This document shows positions 17,211-26,265 of a stretch of 64,000 bases of DNA, piece after piece; position 1 is the stretch's first letter; every line of letters starts with the position of its first letter. A program made the position numbers and the translations under genes. The DNA lies in the NCBI RefSeq assembly GCF_000308655.1, contig NZ_BAGC01000040.1, positions 186,001-250,000 of the forward strand. The letters are read 5' to 3'. The notes under the pieces were generated by a model. That model searched no databases. It was not told the origin of the DNA and saw only the letters and a list, made by a program, of their open reading frames with translations. This stretch comes from Nocardia niigatensis NBRC 100131. GTDB lineage: Bacteria > Actinomycetota > Actinomycetes > Mycobacteriales > Mycobacteriaceae.

Positions 17211-18466
17211 ACGTCACCGTGCCCCCAGCGACAGGCATCGATGGCCGTGCCGCCTGGCGGACCGCAGACTCCACAACCGCCGGCACCGTGCTGAGCGGGT
17301 TGCGCGTGCTGGATCTGAGTCGGGTGCTGGCAGGCCCCTATACCGCGCAGATGCTGGCAGACCAGGGCGCCGAGGTCATCAAGGTGGAAGGCCCCGACGG
17401 GGACGAAACCCGCGGTTGGGGCCCGCCGTTCGTGGACGAGGGAACCAGCAGCGCCTACTACGCAGGCCTCAATCACAGCAAAGACAACATCGGACTCGAC
17501 CTGCGCAGCGACGAGGGCCGCGAGATCCTCGCGCACCTGCTGGCCGGGGCTGATGTCGTCATCGAGAACTTCAAGGCGGGCACCATGGCGCGCTGGGGAT
17601 TCGATTTCGAGACCGTGCTGGCGGAGCGCTTTCCTCAGCTGATCTACTGCCGTATCACTGGATTCGGGGTGGACGGGCCGATGGGCGGGCTGCCCGGTTA
17701 CGACGCGGTGCTGCAGTCCTTCGGCGGTCTGATGAGCATCAATGGCTACCGGGACGGCAATCCGCTGCGAGTAGGTGTGCCGATCGTCGACATCGTCACC
17801 GCCAACCTCGCAGTCAATGGGATCCTGCTGGCGTTGCTCGAACGGGAGTACAGCGGCAGGGGCCAGCTCGTCGACATAGCGCTGCTGGATTCGGTCATCT
17901 CATTGCTGCATCCGCACGCCGCCAACTGGATCGCCAGCGGCAAGGTGCCGCAGCGGACCGGGGACTTCCACCCGACGGTCGTGCCGTATCAGGTCTTCGA
18001 GGCTGCGGACGGCGACCTTTTCGTCAGCGCGGCCAATGACCGCCAGTTCCGTTCGCTCACAACCGCTCTCGGGGCGCCGGCGCTCGCGGAAGACCCGCGT
18101 TTCACCACCAACGGTCAGCGCTACGACCATCGCGAGGAACTCGTCGCGATCCTGGCCGAGCGGATCGCATCCTGCTCGCGGGACGAACTTGCACAGCAGC
18201 TCGAGCAGGCCGGGGTGGCTGCCTCTCCGGTGAACACCGTGGACGAAGCGCTGCAGGCTGCCCAGACGCGGCACCGCGGTCTGTTCCTCGAGACAGAGGA
18301 TTACCGAGGTGTCGGCGTGCCGGTCAAGTTGAGCCGGTCCTCGCACCGAACCCCGCGCCCGGCGGTACCGCGCGGCGCCGACACCACCGGCGTTCTGACC
18401 GCCATGGGATATAGCTCCGAGCGGATCGAAGCCCTGCGGGCGGCTGGTATCTTCGGGAATCCGTGA
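17207..18466 (+). CDS. class III CoA transferase (CaiB/BaiF family)
   Basis: A 419-residue family III CoA transferase that moves CoA between carboxylic acids. LRVLDLSRVLAGPYTAQMLADQG is the N-terminal signature, and the catalytic Asp lies in GYDAVLQSFGG. The first 33 residues before it are extra and Ala/Thr-rich. ATG 17207 overlaps the ACAD stop (ATGA) and GTG 18463 of the regulator overlaps its end. Steroid pathways usually activate acids with ATP-dependent ligases, so a transferase suggests CoA recycling between pathway acids. BaiF in bile-acid bacteria is a precedent for this family. Confidence 0.9.
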   Translation: MNVTVPPATGIDGRAAWRTADSTTAGTVLSGLRVLDLSRVLAGPYTAQMLADQGAEVIKVEGPDGDETRGWGPPFVDEGTSSAYYAGLNHSKDNIGLDLRSDEGREILAHLLAGADVVIENFKAGTMARWGFDFETVLAERFPQLIYCRITGFGVDGPMGGLPGYDAVLQSFGGLMSINGYRDGNPLRVGVPIVDIVTANLAVNGILLALLEREYSGRGQLVDIALLDSVISLLHPHAANWIASGKVPQRTGDFHPTVVPYQVFEAADGDLFVSAANDRQFRSLTTALGAPALAEDPRFTTNGQRYDHREELVAILAERIASCSRDELAQQLEQAGVAASPVNTVDEALQAAQTRHRGLFLETEDYRGVGVPVKLSRSSHRTPRPAVPRGADTTGVLTAMGYSSERIEALRAAGIFGNP

Positions 18467-19191
18467 GCAGCCGAAGCAGTAGTACAGCAGCAGCGGAGGG
18501 TGGCCGCGATGTCGGCCAGTCCACCGGACGGGTCGTGCAGGAGATCGAGCGGCTGATTGTCAGCGGTGAGCTGCTGCCCGGCCAGCCGATCCGTCAGGTG
18601 TTGATGGCCGAGCGCCTCGGCGTCAGCCGCCTTCCGATTCGAGAGGCGTTGCGCCACCTCACTGCCGAGGGTCTGGTCGAGCATGAGCACAACGTCGGCT
18701 ACACCGTAGCCCGCCTGCAACAGAGCGACTTCGACCAGATCTATCTCATGCGGGCCGCACTCGAGCCCGATGTGCTGCGATCGTTGCCGCTGTTCGACGA
18801 GAAGGCACTTGCCGAGGTCGCTGGCGCCGCCGCCTTGGTGGCCGATGCGGCGACGAGCGGTGATGTGCTCGCCATGCGTTTGCACAACCATGCGTTCCAC
18901 TTCGCCATCTTCGAGCGGTCACCGCTGAACCTGGTGGTCGCCGAAGTACGCCGGCTCTGGACACTGGCCATGCCGTACCACGCCGCATATCTCTACGACC
19001 CGGCCGCGCGCGAGCGCGTGGTGGCCGAACACGACCAGATGATCGAAGCGCTCGCCCGCCACGACAACGAGCGGCTCGTCGCGTTGATGGACGAGCACCG
19101 CCGTGGCGGCGAGACGAGCACCGGGATGATGTTGCGTTCCACGCGCACGGCCGTGATTCCCCCGGCCGATCCCGCCATTCCTGAGGAGTAG
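18463..19191 (+). CDS. GntR-family transcriptional regulator (FadR/FCD type)
   Basis: A 242-residue regulator with an N-terminal winged helix (IERLIVSGELLPGQPI, MAERLGVSRLPIREALRHL, near residues 28-65) and an all-helical FCD effector domain (residues 85-220) of the FadR/VanR type. The start is GTG 18463, with a GTGA overlap of the CoA transferase stop. Being encoded inside the rightward operon, it probably represses this operon and the divergent one from the 14101-14139 operator, with an acyl-CoA or pathway acid as effector. That target is inferred from position only. Confidence 0.88.
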   Translation: MSSRSSSTAAAEGGRDVGQSTGRVVQEIERLIVSGELLPGQPIRQVLMAERLGVSRLPIREALRHLTAEGLVEHEHNVGYTVARLQQSDFDQIYLMRAALEPDVLRSLPLFDEKALAEVAGAAALVADAATSGDVLAMRLHNHAFHFAIFERSPLNLVVAEVRRLWTLAMPYHAAYLYDPAARERVVAEHDQMIEALARHDNERLVALMDEHRRGGETSTGMMLRSTRTAVIPPADPAIPEE

Positions 19192-19195
19192 ACCG

Positions 19196-20167
19196 ATGAC
19201 CGTTCCGACCGGGCACCCGCCCTACCGTTTCGCGTGGGATCCCGACGTAGCCGCACTCGTGGCGCGAATCGAGAGCCAGGGAGCGGGCTCACTGCGCACT
19301 GCGGGCGTCGAGGCAGCCCGCCGCTCACTCGAGTCGATTGTGCGCCCGGCCGGTCCGGCTATGGCATCGGTGCGAGACGCGACGATCGACGGCCCGCACG
19401 GCACTGTCCCGCTGCGTGTCTACCGCCCCTATGCCGCCCCGGAGACGGCAGCGCCAGCGTTGGTGTGGTTTCACGGCGGGGGAATGATCATGGGATCGTT
19501 GCGGTCGTTCGACCGGCTCGCCCGCGACATCGCCGAGGCTACCGGCGCAGTTGTGTTCAACGTCGAGTACCGGCTCGCCCCAGAACACCGCTACCCCGTG
19601 GCCAACGAGGAGGCGTACGCGGCGCTGTGCTGGGTTCATGAGAACGCCGACGCGTGGGGTGTCGGCAGCCACCGTATCGGGGTCGGTGGCGACAGTGCAG
19701 GCGGAAGCCTCGCGACAGCGACGGCGCTGCGCAGCCGAGATCTGGACGGGCCAGCCATCGCCCAGCAGGTGCTGTTCTATCCCGGCATCGAACGGCGCAC
19801 CGAACGCCCTTCGATGCGCGAGTTCGGCAACTCCCCCTTCCTCACCGCCGCCGACATCGACTGGATGAAAGACCTGTACCTCGGCGAGGACCCCTCCGCA
19901 GACGACGCCTACGGCACTCCGGCACTGGCGGATTCACTCGCGGACCTGCCTCCGGCGATCATCGCCGTAGGGTACGGCGACCCGCTCCGCGACGCCGTCG
20001 AAGCCTACGGCGACCGGCTGCGCGACGCCGGCGTGCCAACCGCGCAGCTGCGCTATCCGGGCGTGGGGCACGGCTTCGCCATGCAGACCGCCTCAGTCGC
20101 CCGTGCTCGCGCGGCAGTGACCGAAGTCGGCGCTCTGGCGAACACCCGCTTCCTGCTGTCCGCCTGA
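19196..20167 (+). CDS. HSL-family esterase/lipase
   Basis: A 323-residue alpha/beta hydrolase fold 3 esterase. HGGGMIMG holds the oxyanion hole, GDSAGGS the nucleophile Ser, and GVGHGF the catalytic His; GYGDPLRD contains the acid. The start is ATG 19196, four bases after the GntR stop with a GAGGAG-type site. It is the last intact gene of the rightward operon. The substrate is probably an ester or lactone of the pathway. It is distinct from the esterase at 3734 and not a recent duplicate. Confidence 0.87.
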   Translation: MTVPTGHPPYRFAWDPDVAALVARIESQGAGSLRTAGVEAARRSLESIVRPAGPAMASVRDATIDGPHGTVPLRVYRPYAAPETAAPALVWFHGGGMIMGSLRSFDRLARDIAEATGAVVFNVEYRLAPEHRYPVANEEAYAALCWVHENADAWGVGSHRIGVGGDSAGGSLATATALRSRDLDGPAIAQQVLFYPGIERRTERPSMREFGNSPFLTAADIDWMKDLYLGEDPSADDAYGTPALADSLADLPPAIIAVGYGDPLRDAVEAYGDRLRDAGVPTAQLRYPGVGHGFAMQTASVARARAAVTEVGALANTRFLLSA

Positions 20168-20233
20168 TTCGGGCCCCCGGCGCACCGCCGCCCTTGAGCG
20201 TGCGCGCCGTGCTTGGCGCCGCATGAAAAGGAC

Positions 20234-20604
20234 TCAGTTCACCGCCGGGGCCAACAAGAGCTTCTTCAGCGAAACCCGTGACGTCCCACAACTCGTCCGG
20301 TGCCGGATGCGGGCTGTAGATGATGCGGCGCGCGCGTGGCCGCGTTGCGCAGTTCCACCCGCACCTCGACCCGAGCTGCACCGCCCCGCTCCACCGTCGC
20401 CCGGGTGACACCCGCGGATTCCGCGGTGCCCTCGTGCGCGGCCAGCGCCATGCTCGGATCCCGGCCGACGCGAATGCCGGCCGCACCCTGCCGGCCTCCT
20501 ACCTCGCCGAAGACGGGTGCGCAACGCCACGAGGTCGGCCAGGCGCATTAGGTGCTCCGCAGCGATCAGCTCAGCGGGCGCGGGGCTGCTGAGCGCGGGC
20601 CGGT
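20234..20604 (-). pseudogene. degraded coding remnant, family not recognised
   Basis: No single open frame spans this stretch, but minus-strand frames carry protein-like pieces in succession: AELIAAEHLMRLADLVALRT (about 20510-20570), then VTRATVERGGAARVEVRVEL (about 20350-20410), then RIIYSPHPAPDELWDVTGF (about 20270-20325) in other frames. This pattern suggests a gene broken by several frameshifts. I could not assign a family. It directly follows the broken hydrolase copy at 20605, so both may be the decayed tail of one duplicated operon. Confidence 0.45.
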
Positions 20605-21140
20605 TCATCTGCGATTCGCATTACTGCGCGAAAGCGTCCAGCGCTGAAGGAATTCGATGCCGATGCGTTCGAAGGCGTGCTTGGCTTCGACGAACACCCA
20701 GTGTCCGCAGTTCGACAGAACGTGCAACTCGGCATTCGGGAGCGCAGCGGCACCTGCGCCATGGCCAGCGGGCACTGACGGTCGTCGCAGCCCCACACCA
20801 TCAGCGTCGGGCATTTCACCTTGTGCAGCATCGACCGATACGACGGTGTCCGGAACTCGGCACGCGCCCGCTCATGCGGGGCGCGTGCCTCCGATCCGTA
20901 CATCGCGCGCAGTGTTTCCAGGGCGGCTGGCTGGTTGGCTGCCTGCCAGCGTTCCTCGATCAAGTCCTCGGTAAGCAACTGCGGATCGAAGACCATGCAG
21001 TTCGACCACGCACCAAGGCGTTACGACAGGGGTTGTCGGCGAATTCTCGCAACAGCCTAATGCCTTCTCTCGGGCCGCGCGACACGGCCTGCGCCTGCCC
21101 GATCGGATCGGATCAGCACAGTCAGGTCCGGGAAACGTTG
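20605..21140 (-). pseudogene. truncated, frameshifted meta-cleavage hydrolase (HsaD-like) pseudogene
   Basis: Minus-strand pieces align in order with residues about 125 to the C-terminus of the intact hydrolase at 231-1094. GIRLLREFADNPCRNALV matches GIIRLSEFVENPTREALI; MVFDPQLLTEDLIEERW matches MVYDPALVTEELVEQRW; CPTLMVWGCDDRQCP keeps the catalytic Asp; NAELHVLSNCGHWVFVE keeps the catalytic His. They lie in at least two frames, with shifts near 21010 and near 20745. The N-terminal half, including the Ser elbow, is missing. It is an ancestral duplicate, not a recent one, because the residues differ throughout. Confidence 0.82.
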
Positions 21141-21294
21141 TCAAAGAACGCTTTTCATTCGTTTCGCGATCATGTCCGTTGTCCACCTCGGGGCAAGGCG
21201 ACGGTCGTATCGTGGGCTGTCGCGAGCGGGGGTCGGCTTTTCGCCATGATTCGGGACTCCGCTCTCGCAAAGTCGGGGTGGGTGGCGGACCACC

Positions 21295-22578
21295 TCAGCC
21301 GCGTACCGGCGCCAAGAGCTTCTTGAGCGGAATGCTGTTGTCGCACAAGTCGAGTGGGCTCGGACGGCGCCCCCTGCCCAACGCTGAGCGCAGCGCCATG
21401 AAGTCCGCTGGGGAATTAAGGCATTCGGCGGCCACCAGCGCGTCGTCGGTGAAGTACAGCGCGACTCGACGCTGCGGGCGATCCGGATCCACCCGCACCA
21501 GCGTCGAGGTGTACCCACCGATGAGGCCGGTGATTTGCAGCTTCTGGCCGCCCTGATCGGACCAGAACCACGGGGCGGCCCGCTCCGGCACCGGTCGGCC
21601 CAGCAGCACCGCGGCGGCGGTGTTGGCCTGATCGATCGCGTTGTCCACCGATTCGAGCCGGTAATGGCTGCCAGTCGCCGACACGTGAGTGGTGCAGTCG
21701 CCGATCGCCAGCGTCCACCCGTCGGAGGCCAGACACCGTTCATCGACCACGATGCCGCCATCGCAGTCGAGCCCGAACCGCTCGGCCAGTTCGGTACGCG
21801 CCGCGGCACCTATACCGACGAGCACCGTCGTGGCCGGAATCTCGCGGCCGTCGTCGAGCCGCACCGCGCGAATCCCACCCTCGTCATGCAGGATCTCTGT
21901 CGGAGTGGCGCCCAGTAGGACCTCGGTGGCCATCGCGCGGTGCGCGGCCAGCAAGATGCCCGCCGTGTCCGGGCCGACAGCGCGGGCGAGCAGCCGCTCC
22001 CCTGCCTCGATCACGGTCACCTCGGCCCCGAGCGCACGTGCCGTGGCAGCGACTTCGAGACCGACGAACCCGCCGCCGATCACGACGACGGGCCCGGCCT
22101 GCATTCGCGCCGCGAGCGACCGGGCGTGGTCGAGGTCGCGGAGCACGAACACATAGGGATGCTCAGCGCCCGGCAGGAGAAGGCGCCGCGCTCTGGCTCC
22201 GGTCGCGAGCACCAGTCGGTCGAATCGCCGGGCATGATGCTCGCCCTCGCGGGAGAAACGCACCTCGACACCGGCCGAGGTGCGCTCGAGTCCCTCGACC
22301 AGCGCCCCAGTGATCAATTCGATCTTGTGGTCGGCATAGTAGGCCGGGTCGCGCAACAACAACGATTCGCTGCTGGCCTCGCCCTTCAGCCACGCCTTGG
22401 ACAGCGGAGGCCGCTGGTACGGCAGGTGGGCTTCGTGGGAAATCAGGGTAATCTCCCCCGTGAAACCCTCGGCGCGGAGGCGATCGGCCAGTTGCACTCC
22501 GGCGTGCGATGCTCCCACGACCACCACGCTGTGCGGCACCGGCGGCTCCTTGATCGGCGTGTTTTGCGATCCTGTCAT
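21295..22578 (-). CDS. ferredoxin reductase (putidaredoxin reductase type)
   Basis: A 427-residue FAD/NAD(P) ferredoxin reductase. The N-terminal FAD motif VVVVGASHAGVQLA, ERPPLSK-like PYQRPPLSKAWL, the NAD motif VVVIGGGFVGLEVA and the second FAD motif LAIGDC are present in order. It reduces the 2Fe-2S ferredoxin encoded three bases upstream, which in turn feeds the P450 at 22913. The start is ATG 22578. The order P450, ferredoxin, reductase on one transcript gives a complete class I P450 system. Confidence 0.92.
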   Translation of the reverse strand: MTGSQNTPIKEPPVPHSVVVVGASHAGVQLADRLRAEGFTGEITLISHEAHLPYQRPPLSKAWLKGEASSESLLLRDPAYYADHKIELITGALVEGLERTSAGVEVRFSREGEHHARRFDRLVLATGARARRLLLPGAEHPYVFVLRDLDHARSLAARMQAGPVVVIGGGFVGLEVAATARALGAEVTVIEAGERLLARAVGPDTAGILLAAHRAMATEVLLGATPTEILHDEGGIRAVRLDDGREIPATTVLVGIGAAARTELAERFGLDCDGGIVVDERCLASDGWTLAIGDCTTHVSATGSHYRLESVDNAIDQANTAAAVLLGRPVPERAAPWFWSDQGGQKLQITGLIGGYTSTLVRVDPDRPQRRVALYFTDDALVAAECLNSPADFMALRSALGRGRRPSPLDLCDNSIPLKKLLAPVRG

Positions 22579-22581
22579 CGA

Positions 22582-22902
22582 TCAGACCTGCTCGCTGGGA
22601 ATCGTCACGTGCAGGTCGATGCCGTCCGACAGCGTCAGCTGACAGGACAGGCGTGAGTTGTCTTTCCGGTCCGACGCGGTGCAGTCCAGCATGTCGTCCT
22701 CGTCCTCGCCGGGTTCCGGGAAGTACCCCAACTCGCCGCGGTCGAGGTAGACGTGGCAGGTTGCACACGAGAGCGTGCCGCCGCATTGGCCGACGATGCC
22801 GTTGACGCCGTTCTTCACAGCGGTCGACATGACCGAGTCGCCGGCGGCGCCGTCGATGACCTTCACCACGCCGTCGGGCTGGGTGTAGAACACTTTGGGC
22901 AT
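22582..22902 (-). CDS. 2Fe-2S ferredoxin, adrenodoxin/putidaredoxin type
   Basis: A 106-residue ferredoxin with cluster ligands Cys40, Cys46, Cys49 and Cys87 (C-x5-C-x2-C-x37-C), the adrenodoxin-type spacing. Acidic residues near EPGEDEDDML form the usual partner-docking surface. ATG 22902 is preferred to GTG 22908 because GGTAGGAG stands at the right distance from the ATG. It lies ten bases after the P450 stop and three before the reductase start, so it should carry electrons between them. Confidence 0.93.
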   Translation of the reverse strand: MPKVFYTQPDGVVKVIDGAAGDSVMSTAVKNGVNGIVGQCGGTLSCATCHVYLDRGELGYFPEPGEDEDDMLDCTASDRKDNSRLSCQLTLSDGIDLHVTIPSEQV

Positions 22903-22912
22903 CGGCACGCTC

Positions 22913-24142
22913 CTACCAGCTGACCGGCAGATCGACGATCGCCTGGGTCAGATTGTCCTTGTCGATCACAGCCTCACCGTCGAGCTTCAGGCCGGGCAGT
23001 CGCTTGAACAGTTCGGCCAGACCGACCTGCATCTCCATCCGGGCCAGTGGCGCGCCCAGGCAATGGTGCAGGCCATAGCTCAAGGTCAGGTGCGGGTTAT
23101 TGCTGCGGTGGATGTCGAAGACCTCGTCGTGCTCGACCGCGACGCCGTCGTGGTTGACCGACGCGGGATCGACCATTACAGCTTCGCCGCGGGCGATGAG
23201 CTGCCCGTCCAGTTCGACGTCTTCGGTGGCGACGAAGGGAACGAGCCCGCCGCCGCCGGTCACGGTGGCGCCCAAGGACATCCGGCCGTGTCGCAGGATC
23301 TCCTCTACCGCTGTGGGTGCGATCCCGTCCGGGTCTTGCAGGAACTGCTCGAGCTGATCAGGATTGCGCAGCAGCGAGAGCACACCGGCGCAGATGAAGT
23401 TCGCGGTGTTGTCGAACCCGCCGATGATGAGCACCAGCGCAATCGGCAGGATTTCGGCGTCGGTGAGGCTGTCGTCCTTGTCGCGGGCGTTGGCCAAGTC
23501 GCTGATCAGGTCCTCGCGTGGATTCTTCCGCCGTTCCTCGATGAGGGCCATCATGTACACGACCAGTTCGGTCATGTTCGCGACGACCTCTGCCTCGGGC
23601 ATGTTGGCCACGGCCAGGGTGGACGAACTCCACTTCTGGAACTTCGGCCGGTCCGCGGGCGGAACGCCGAGCAGGTTGGCGAGCATCTGGATGGGCAAGG
23701 CCACCGCGTAGTCGTGTACCAGGTTGGTCGGCGAACCCTTCGCGATCATCTGGTCGATCAGGTGGTTGGCGAACTCAACCGCCGAGTCGCGCATCGCCTT
23801 GACCCGCTTCGGTGAAATCGAGCGCTGGACCAGTTTGCGCAGTTTGGTGTGGTGCGGCGGATCCTCGAACTGCAGGGTCGTCCGCAGGAAGTCCGGAAAC
23901 TCCACGAAGTAGGGGGTGACGCGGTCGCCGGTGCGGAAGGGCTCACGCACGAAGCGGGGGTCGCTCAGCATCTCTCGCGCCGCGGCGTTGCGGTGGATGA
24001 TCCACGCGTCGCCGCCGAAGGGCATCGTCATCTTCGTCATCGGTCGCTCGGCGGCGATGGCCTGGTACCGCGCAGACGCTTCGGCGGCGGTGACGGCGCC
24101 GAACGGATACTCGGTGCTGGTCGTCGTCTCGGTTGTACTCAT
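22913..24142 (-). CDS. cytochrome P450 with atypical haem-loop and I-helix motifs
   Basis: A 409-residue soluble bacterial P450. The K-helix ExxR is Glu281/Arg284 (EEILR) and the haem-ligand Cys361 is in LSYGLHHCLGAPLAR. Two motifs deviate: the I-helix reads GGFDNT (241-246), with Asn where the catalytic Thr usually follows the acid, and the haem loop has Leu-Ser in place of the usual Phe-Gly. The core fold residues are otherwise intact and a redox chain is co-encoded, so it is probably active. The substrate is likely a steroid or terpenoid intermediate; family assignment needs alignment. Confidence 0.92.
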   Translation of the reverse strand: MSTTETTTSTEYPFGAVTAAEASARYQAIAAERPMTKMTMPFGGDAWIIHRNAAAREMLSDPRFVREPFRTGDRVTPYFVEFPDFLRTTLQFEDPPHHTKLRKLVQRSISPKRVKAMRDSAVEFANHLIDQMIAKGSPTNLVHDYAVALPIQMLANLLGVPPADRPKFQKWSSSTLAVANMPEAEVVANMTELVVYMMALIEERRKNPREDLISDLANARDKDDSLTDAEILPIALVLIIGGFDNTANFICAGVLSLLRNPDQLEQFLQDPDGIAPTAVEEILRHGRMSLGATVTGGGGLVPFVATEDVELDGQLIARGEAVMVDPASVNHDGVAVEHDEVFDIHRSNNPHLTLSYGLHHCLGAPLARMEMQVGLAELFKRLPGLKLDGEAVIDKDNLTQAIVDLPVSW

Positions 24143-24172
24143 GTGTTGGCTCTCCAGAAAGATCGTCGGGAT

Positions 24173-25078
24173 TCAGGACACCGGCACCTGCGCCGGGGCG
24201 ACGACCTGTGGCAGGGCCTGCGGCGTGATCGCCATGATCTGCTCGAACTGCTCGGCAACGGTCTCGACGGTGAGCGAGGGGTCGTGGATGCCGACGGTGT
24301 TGACCAACGCCAGCCGGTTCACGATGCCGCCTGCCACGTTGAAAACCTCGCCGGTGACCTGGCAGTCGGGATGGACCAGATACGCCACGACGGGTGCGAC
24401 ATGCTCGGGCAGCAAAGCTGTGCGCATGTACTCCATGACCTCCGGTGACAGCGTGTCGGCCGCGGCCTCCGCCATGCGGGTGCCCGCGCCCGGGGCTATC
24501 GCGTTGACCTTGATGCCCGCTTCGAGGCCCTCGACGGCCAGATTGCGGGTGAGACCGAACAATGCTCCTTTGGAGCCGCCGTAGTGCGACATACCCGGGT
24601 TGCCCAGCATCGCCTGCGAGATGGTGTTGACCACGCGCGGGGCTTCGGCCTCGAGCAGATGCGGCCATGCCGCCCGGCACAGCCGCAGCGCTCCGAAGTA
24701 GTGCACGTCGAGATGGCGCTGGTACTCCTCGTCGGGAACCTCGCGGAACGGTGCGGTGCGCACGATGCCCGCGTTGTTGACAACAGCCGAGATCTTCCCG
24801 AACGACGCGACGGCGGCATCGACCAGGGCCTGCGCCCCTTCCTCGGTGGAGACGTCCGCATTGCAGGCGACGGCCTTGCCGCCGGCGGCGGTGATCTCGG
24901 AGACCACGGTTCCGGCGGGGTCGTCGCCGTCGACGCCGGAGCCATCGATGCGGGCGCCAAGATCACCCACCACTACGGCGGCTCCGCGGGCTGCGAGCAG
25001 CAGTGCGTTCGCCCGCCCGATACCACGGCCCGCGCCGGTCACGATGACGACGCGATCGCTGAAATCCAGTGTTGCCAT
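24173..25078 (-). CDS. short-chain dehydrogenase/reductase, 17beta-HSD4/MFE-like
   Basis: A 301-residue SDR with TGAGRGIG at residues 14-21, an extended loop GARIDGSGVDGDDPAGTV after the second strand, NNAG, and YGGSK as Tyr-x3-Lys. That loop and the length are typical of the dehydrogenase domain of multifunctional enzyme type 2 and related steroid or 3-hydroxyacyl-CoA dehydrogenases. The C-terminal 60 residues extend past the SDR core. It lies between the P450 and SMP-30 genes in the same direction and may oxidise a 3-hydroxyacyl-CoA or a steroid alcohol. Confidence 0.87.
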   Translation of the reverse strand: MATLDFSDRVVIVTGAGRGIGRANALLLAARGAAVVVGDLGARIDGSGVDGDDPAGTVVSEITAAGGKAVACNADVSTEEGAQALVDAAVASFGKISAVVNNAGIVRTAPFREVPDEEYQRHLDVHYFGALRLCRAAWPHLLEAEAPRVVNTISQAMLGNPGMSHYGGSKGALFGLTRNLAVEGLEAGIKVNAIAPGAGTRMAEAAADTLSPEVMEYMRTALLPEHVAPVVAYLVHPDCQVTGEVFNVAGGIVNRLALVNTVGIHDPSLTVETVAEQFEQIMAITPQALPQVVAPAQVPVS

Positions 25079-25114
25079 TGTCTTTTCCTCGAATCTTTCG
25101 CTGTGTCGGTCCGG

Positions 25115-26062
25115 TCAGGGGCGGGTGTCGCCGCCACGATGTGCCACGTCGGCCACCCAGATGCTTCCCAGCGCCTCCCTTGCCGACTTCTCGAAGTCGT
25201 AGACCTCGTAGCCGGCTGTCATGTAGAGCCGGTCACGATCCGGTCCACCCAGCAGGCAGGCCGAGGCGATGCCGTTCTCGAGCGGCATCGGCACCGCGTC
25301 GGTGAGGCCCTGCTCGGTGAAGCGCGCGACGTAGCCGCCGCCCGGCATCGCCGCCCACACGCCGCCCTCGCTGTCGAGTCCGATGCCGTCGGGCATGAAC
25401 GGGCAGGTGGCTAAGTCTCGCGGGTTCGACAGCGTGCCGTCGGCGGCACGGTCGAGCACGGTGATCTTGAAGGCCATGACCTCGGCGGTATAGACCTTCG
25501 TACCGTCGGCGCTGACCGCGATTCCGTTGGCGCACAGCAGCGGGCCGACCTTCTCGGGCGTTCCGACAGCACCGTCGGGTTCCACCACGATCAGCGGGGA
25601 CGGCTTCGGCTCTTCGCCGTTGAAGAGGTCGAAACCGAGCTGGGTGATGTAGGCCCGACCGTCGGCATCGACCACCATGTCGTTGGCGGCGGCCGAACAG
25701 TACTGCGAGATATCGGCGTAGACCGACAGGTCGGCGGGGCCGCCGCCACCGTGCACGAGCACGAGCTTCTCGTGCATGGACACCACGATCAGACGGCCGT
25801 CGGGCAACCACCCGAAACCACCCAGCACGATCGGGACTCCGGTGTCCGCCGCACGGCCGGTGGCGTCGATGACGACGGCGGCATTGCCGTCGGCATCAAG
25901 CGTTTTCAAGGTTCCGGTGTACATATCCGAGAACCAGAAGGTGCCCTCGTGCCACCGCGGGCACTCCGGCCAGGAGTACCCGCTCGAGACCTTGCGGGCC
26001 TCGAAGGTCGAGGCGCCGGCAGCGGCGACGACAGCGGCGACGGTGTCGACGGGATTGGTCAT
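25115..26062 (-). CDS. SMP-30/gluconolactonase-like beta-propeller protein
   Basis: A 315-residue six-bladed propeller of the SMP-30/gluconolactonase/LRE family. The N-terminal WPECPRWHEGTFWFSDMY carries the metal-binding Glu, and NDMVVDADGRAYI, LLCANGIAVSADG and MPDGIGLDSEGGVWAAM supply the typical Asn and Asp ligands. These enzymes hydrolyse lactones with a divalent metal. ATG 26062 has GGAAGG at good spacing; the longer frame upstream is unsupported. In this cluster it could open the lactone made by the Baeyer-Villiger enzyme. Confidence 0.85.
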   Translation of the reverse strand: MTNPVDTVAAVVAAAGASTFEARKVSSGYSWPECPRWHEGTFWFSDMYTGTLKTLDADGNAAVVIDATGRAADTGVPIVLGGFGWLPDGRLIVVSMHEKLVLVHGGGGPADLSVYADISQYCSAAANDMVVDADGRAYITQLGFDLFNGEEPKPSPLIVVEPDGAVGTPEKVGPLLCANGIAVSADGTKVYTAEVMAFKITVLDRAADGTLSNPRDLATCPFMPDGIGLDSEGGVWAAMPGGGYVARFTEQGLTDAVPMPLENGIASACLLGGPDRDRLYMTAGYEVYDFEKSAREALGSIWVADVAHRGGDTRP

Positions 26063-26265
26063 GGTGTGGACCTTCCGGGAATGGTGACCCGTACTCGCCG
26101 GAATCCGTCTGGTGCGGAAACCGGGTGGCGGGAGCTGAAACTCACGCGTGAACTGGGTCACAAGGACTTGGCATGTCAGGACGATAGGGCTCGTCGGGTG
26201 ACGCCAACGGCGGCCTCCCATTCAGCGGGAAGGGCCTCGCCCTGGCCCCTCCGAGCGAGCTGTGC

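Noticed and set aside
20234..20604. A second ferredoxin reductase C-terminus (a KKLLLAP ending resembles that of the reductase at 21295)
   Set aside because: The similarity is limited to a few residues, the spacing to the other similar words is wrong, and other frames hold unrelated protein-like text.
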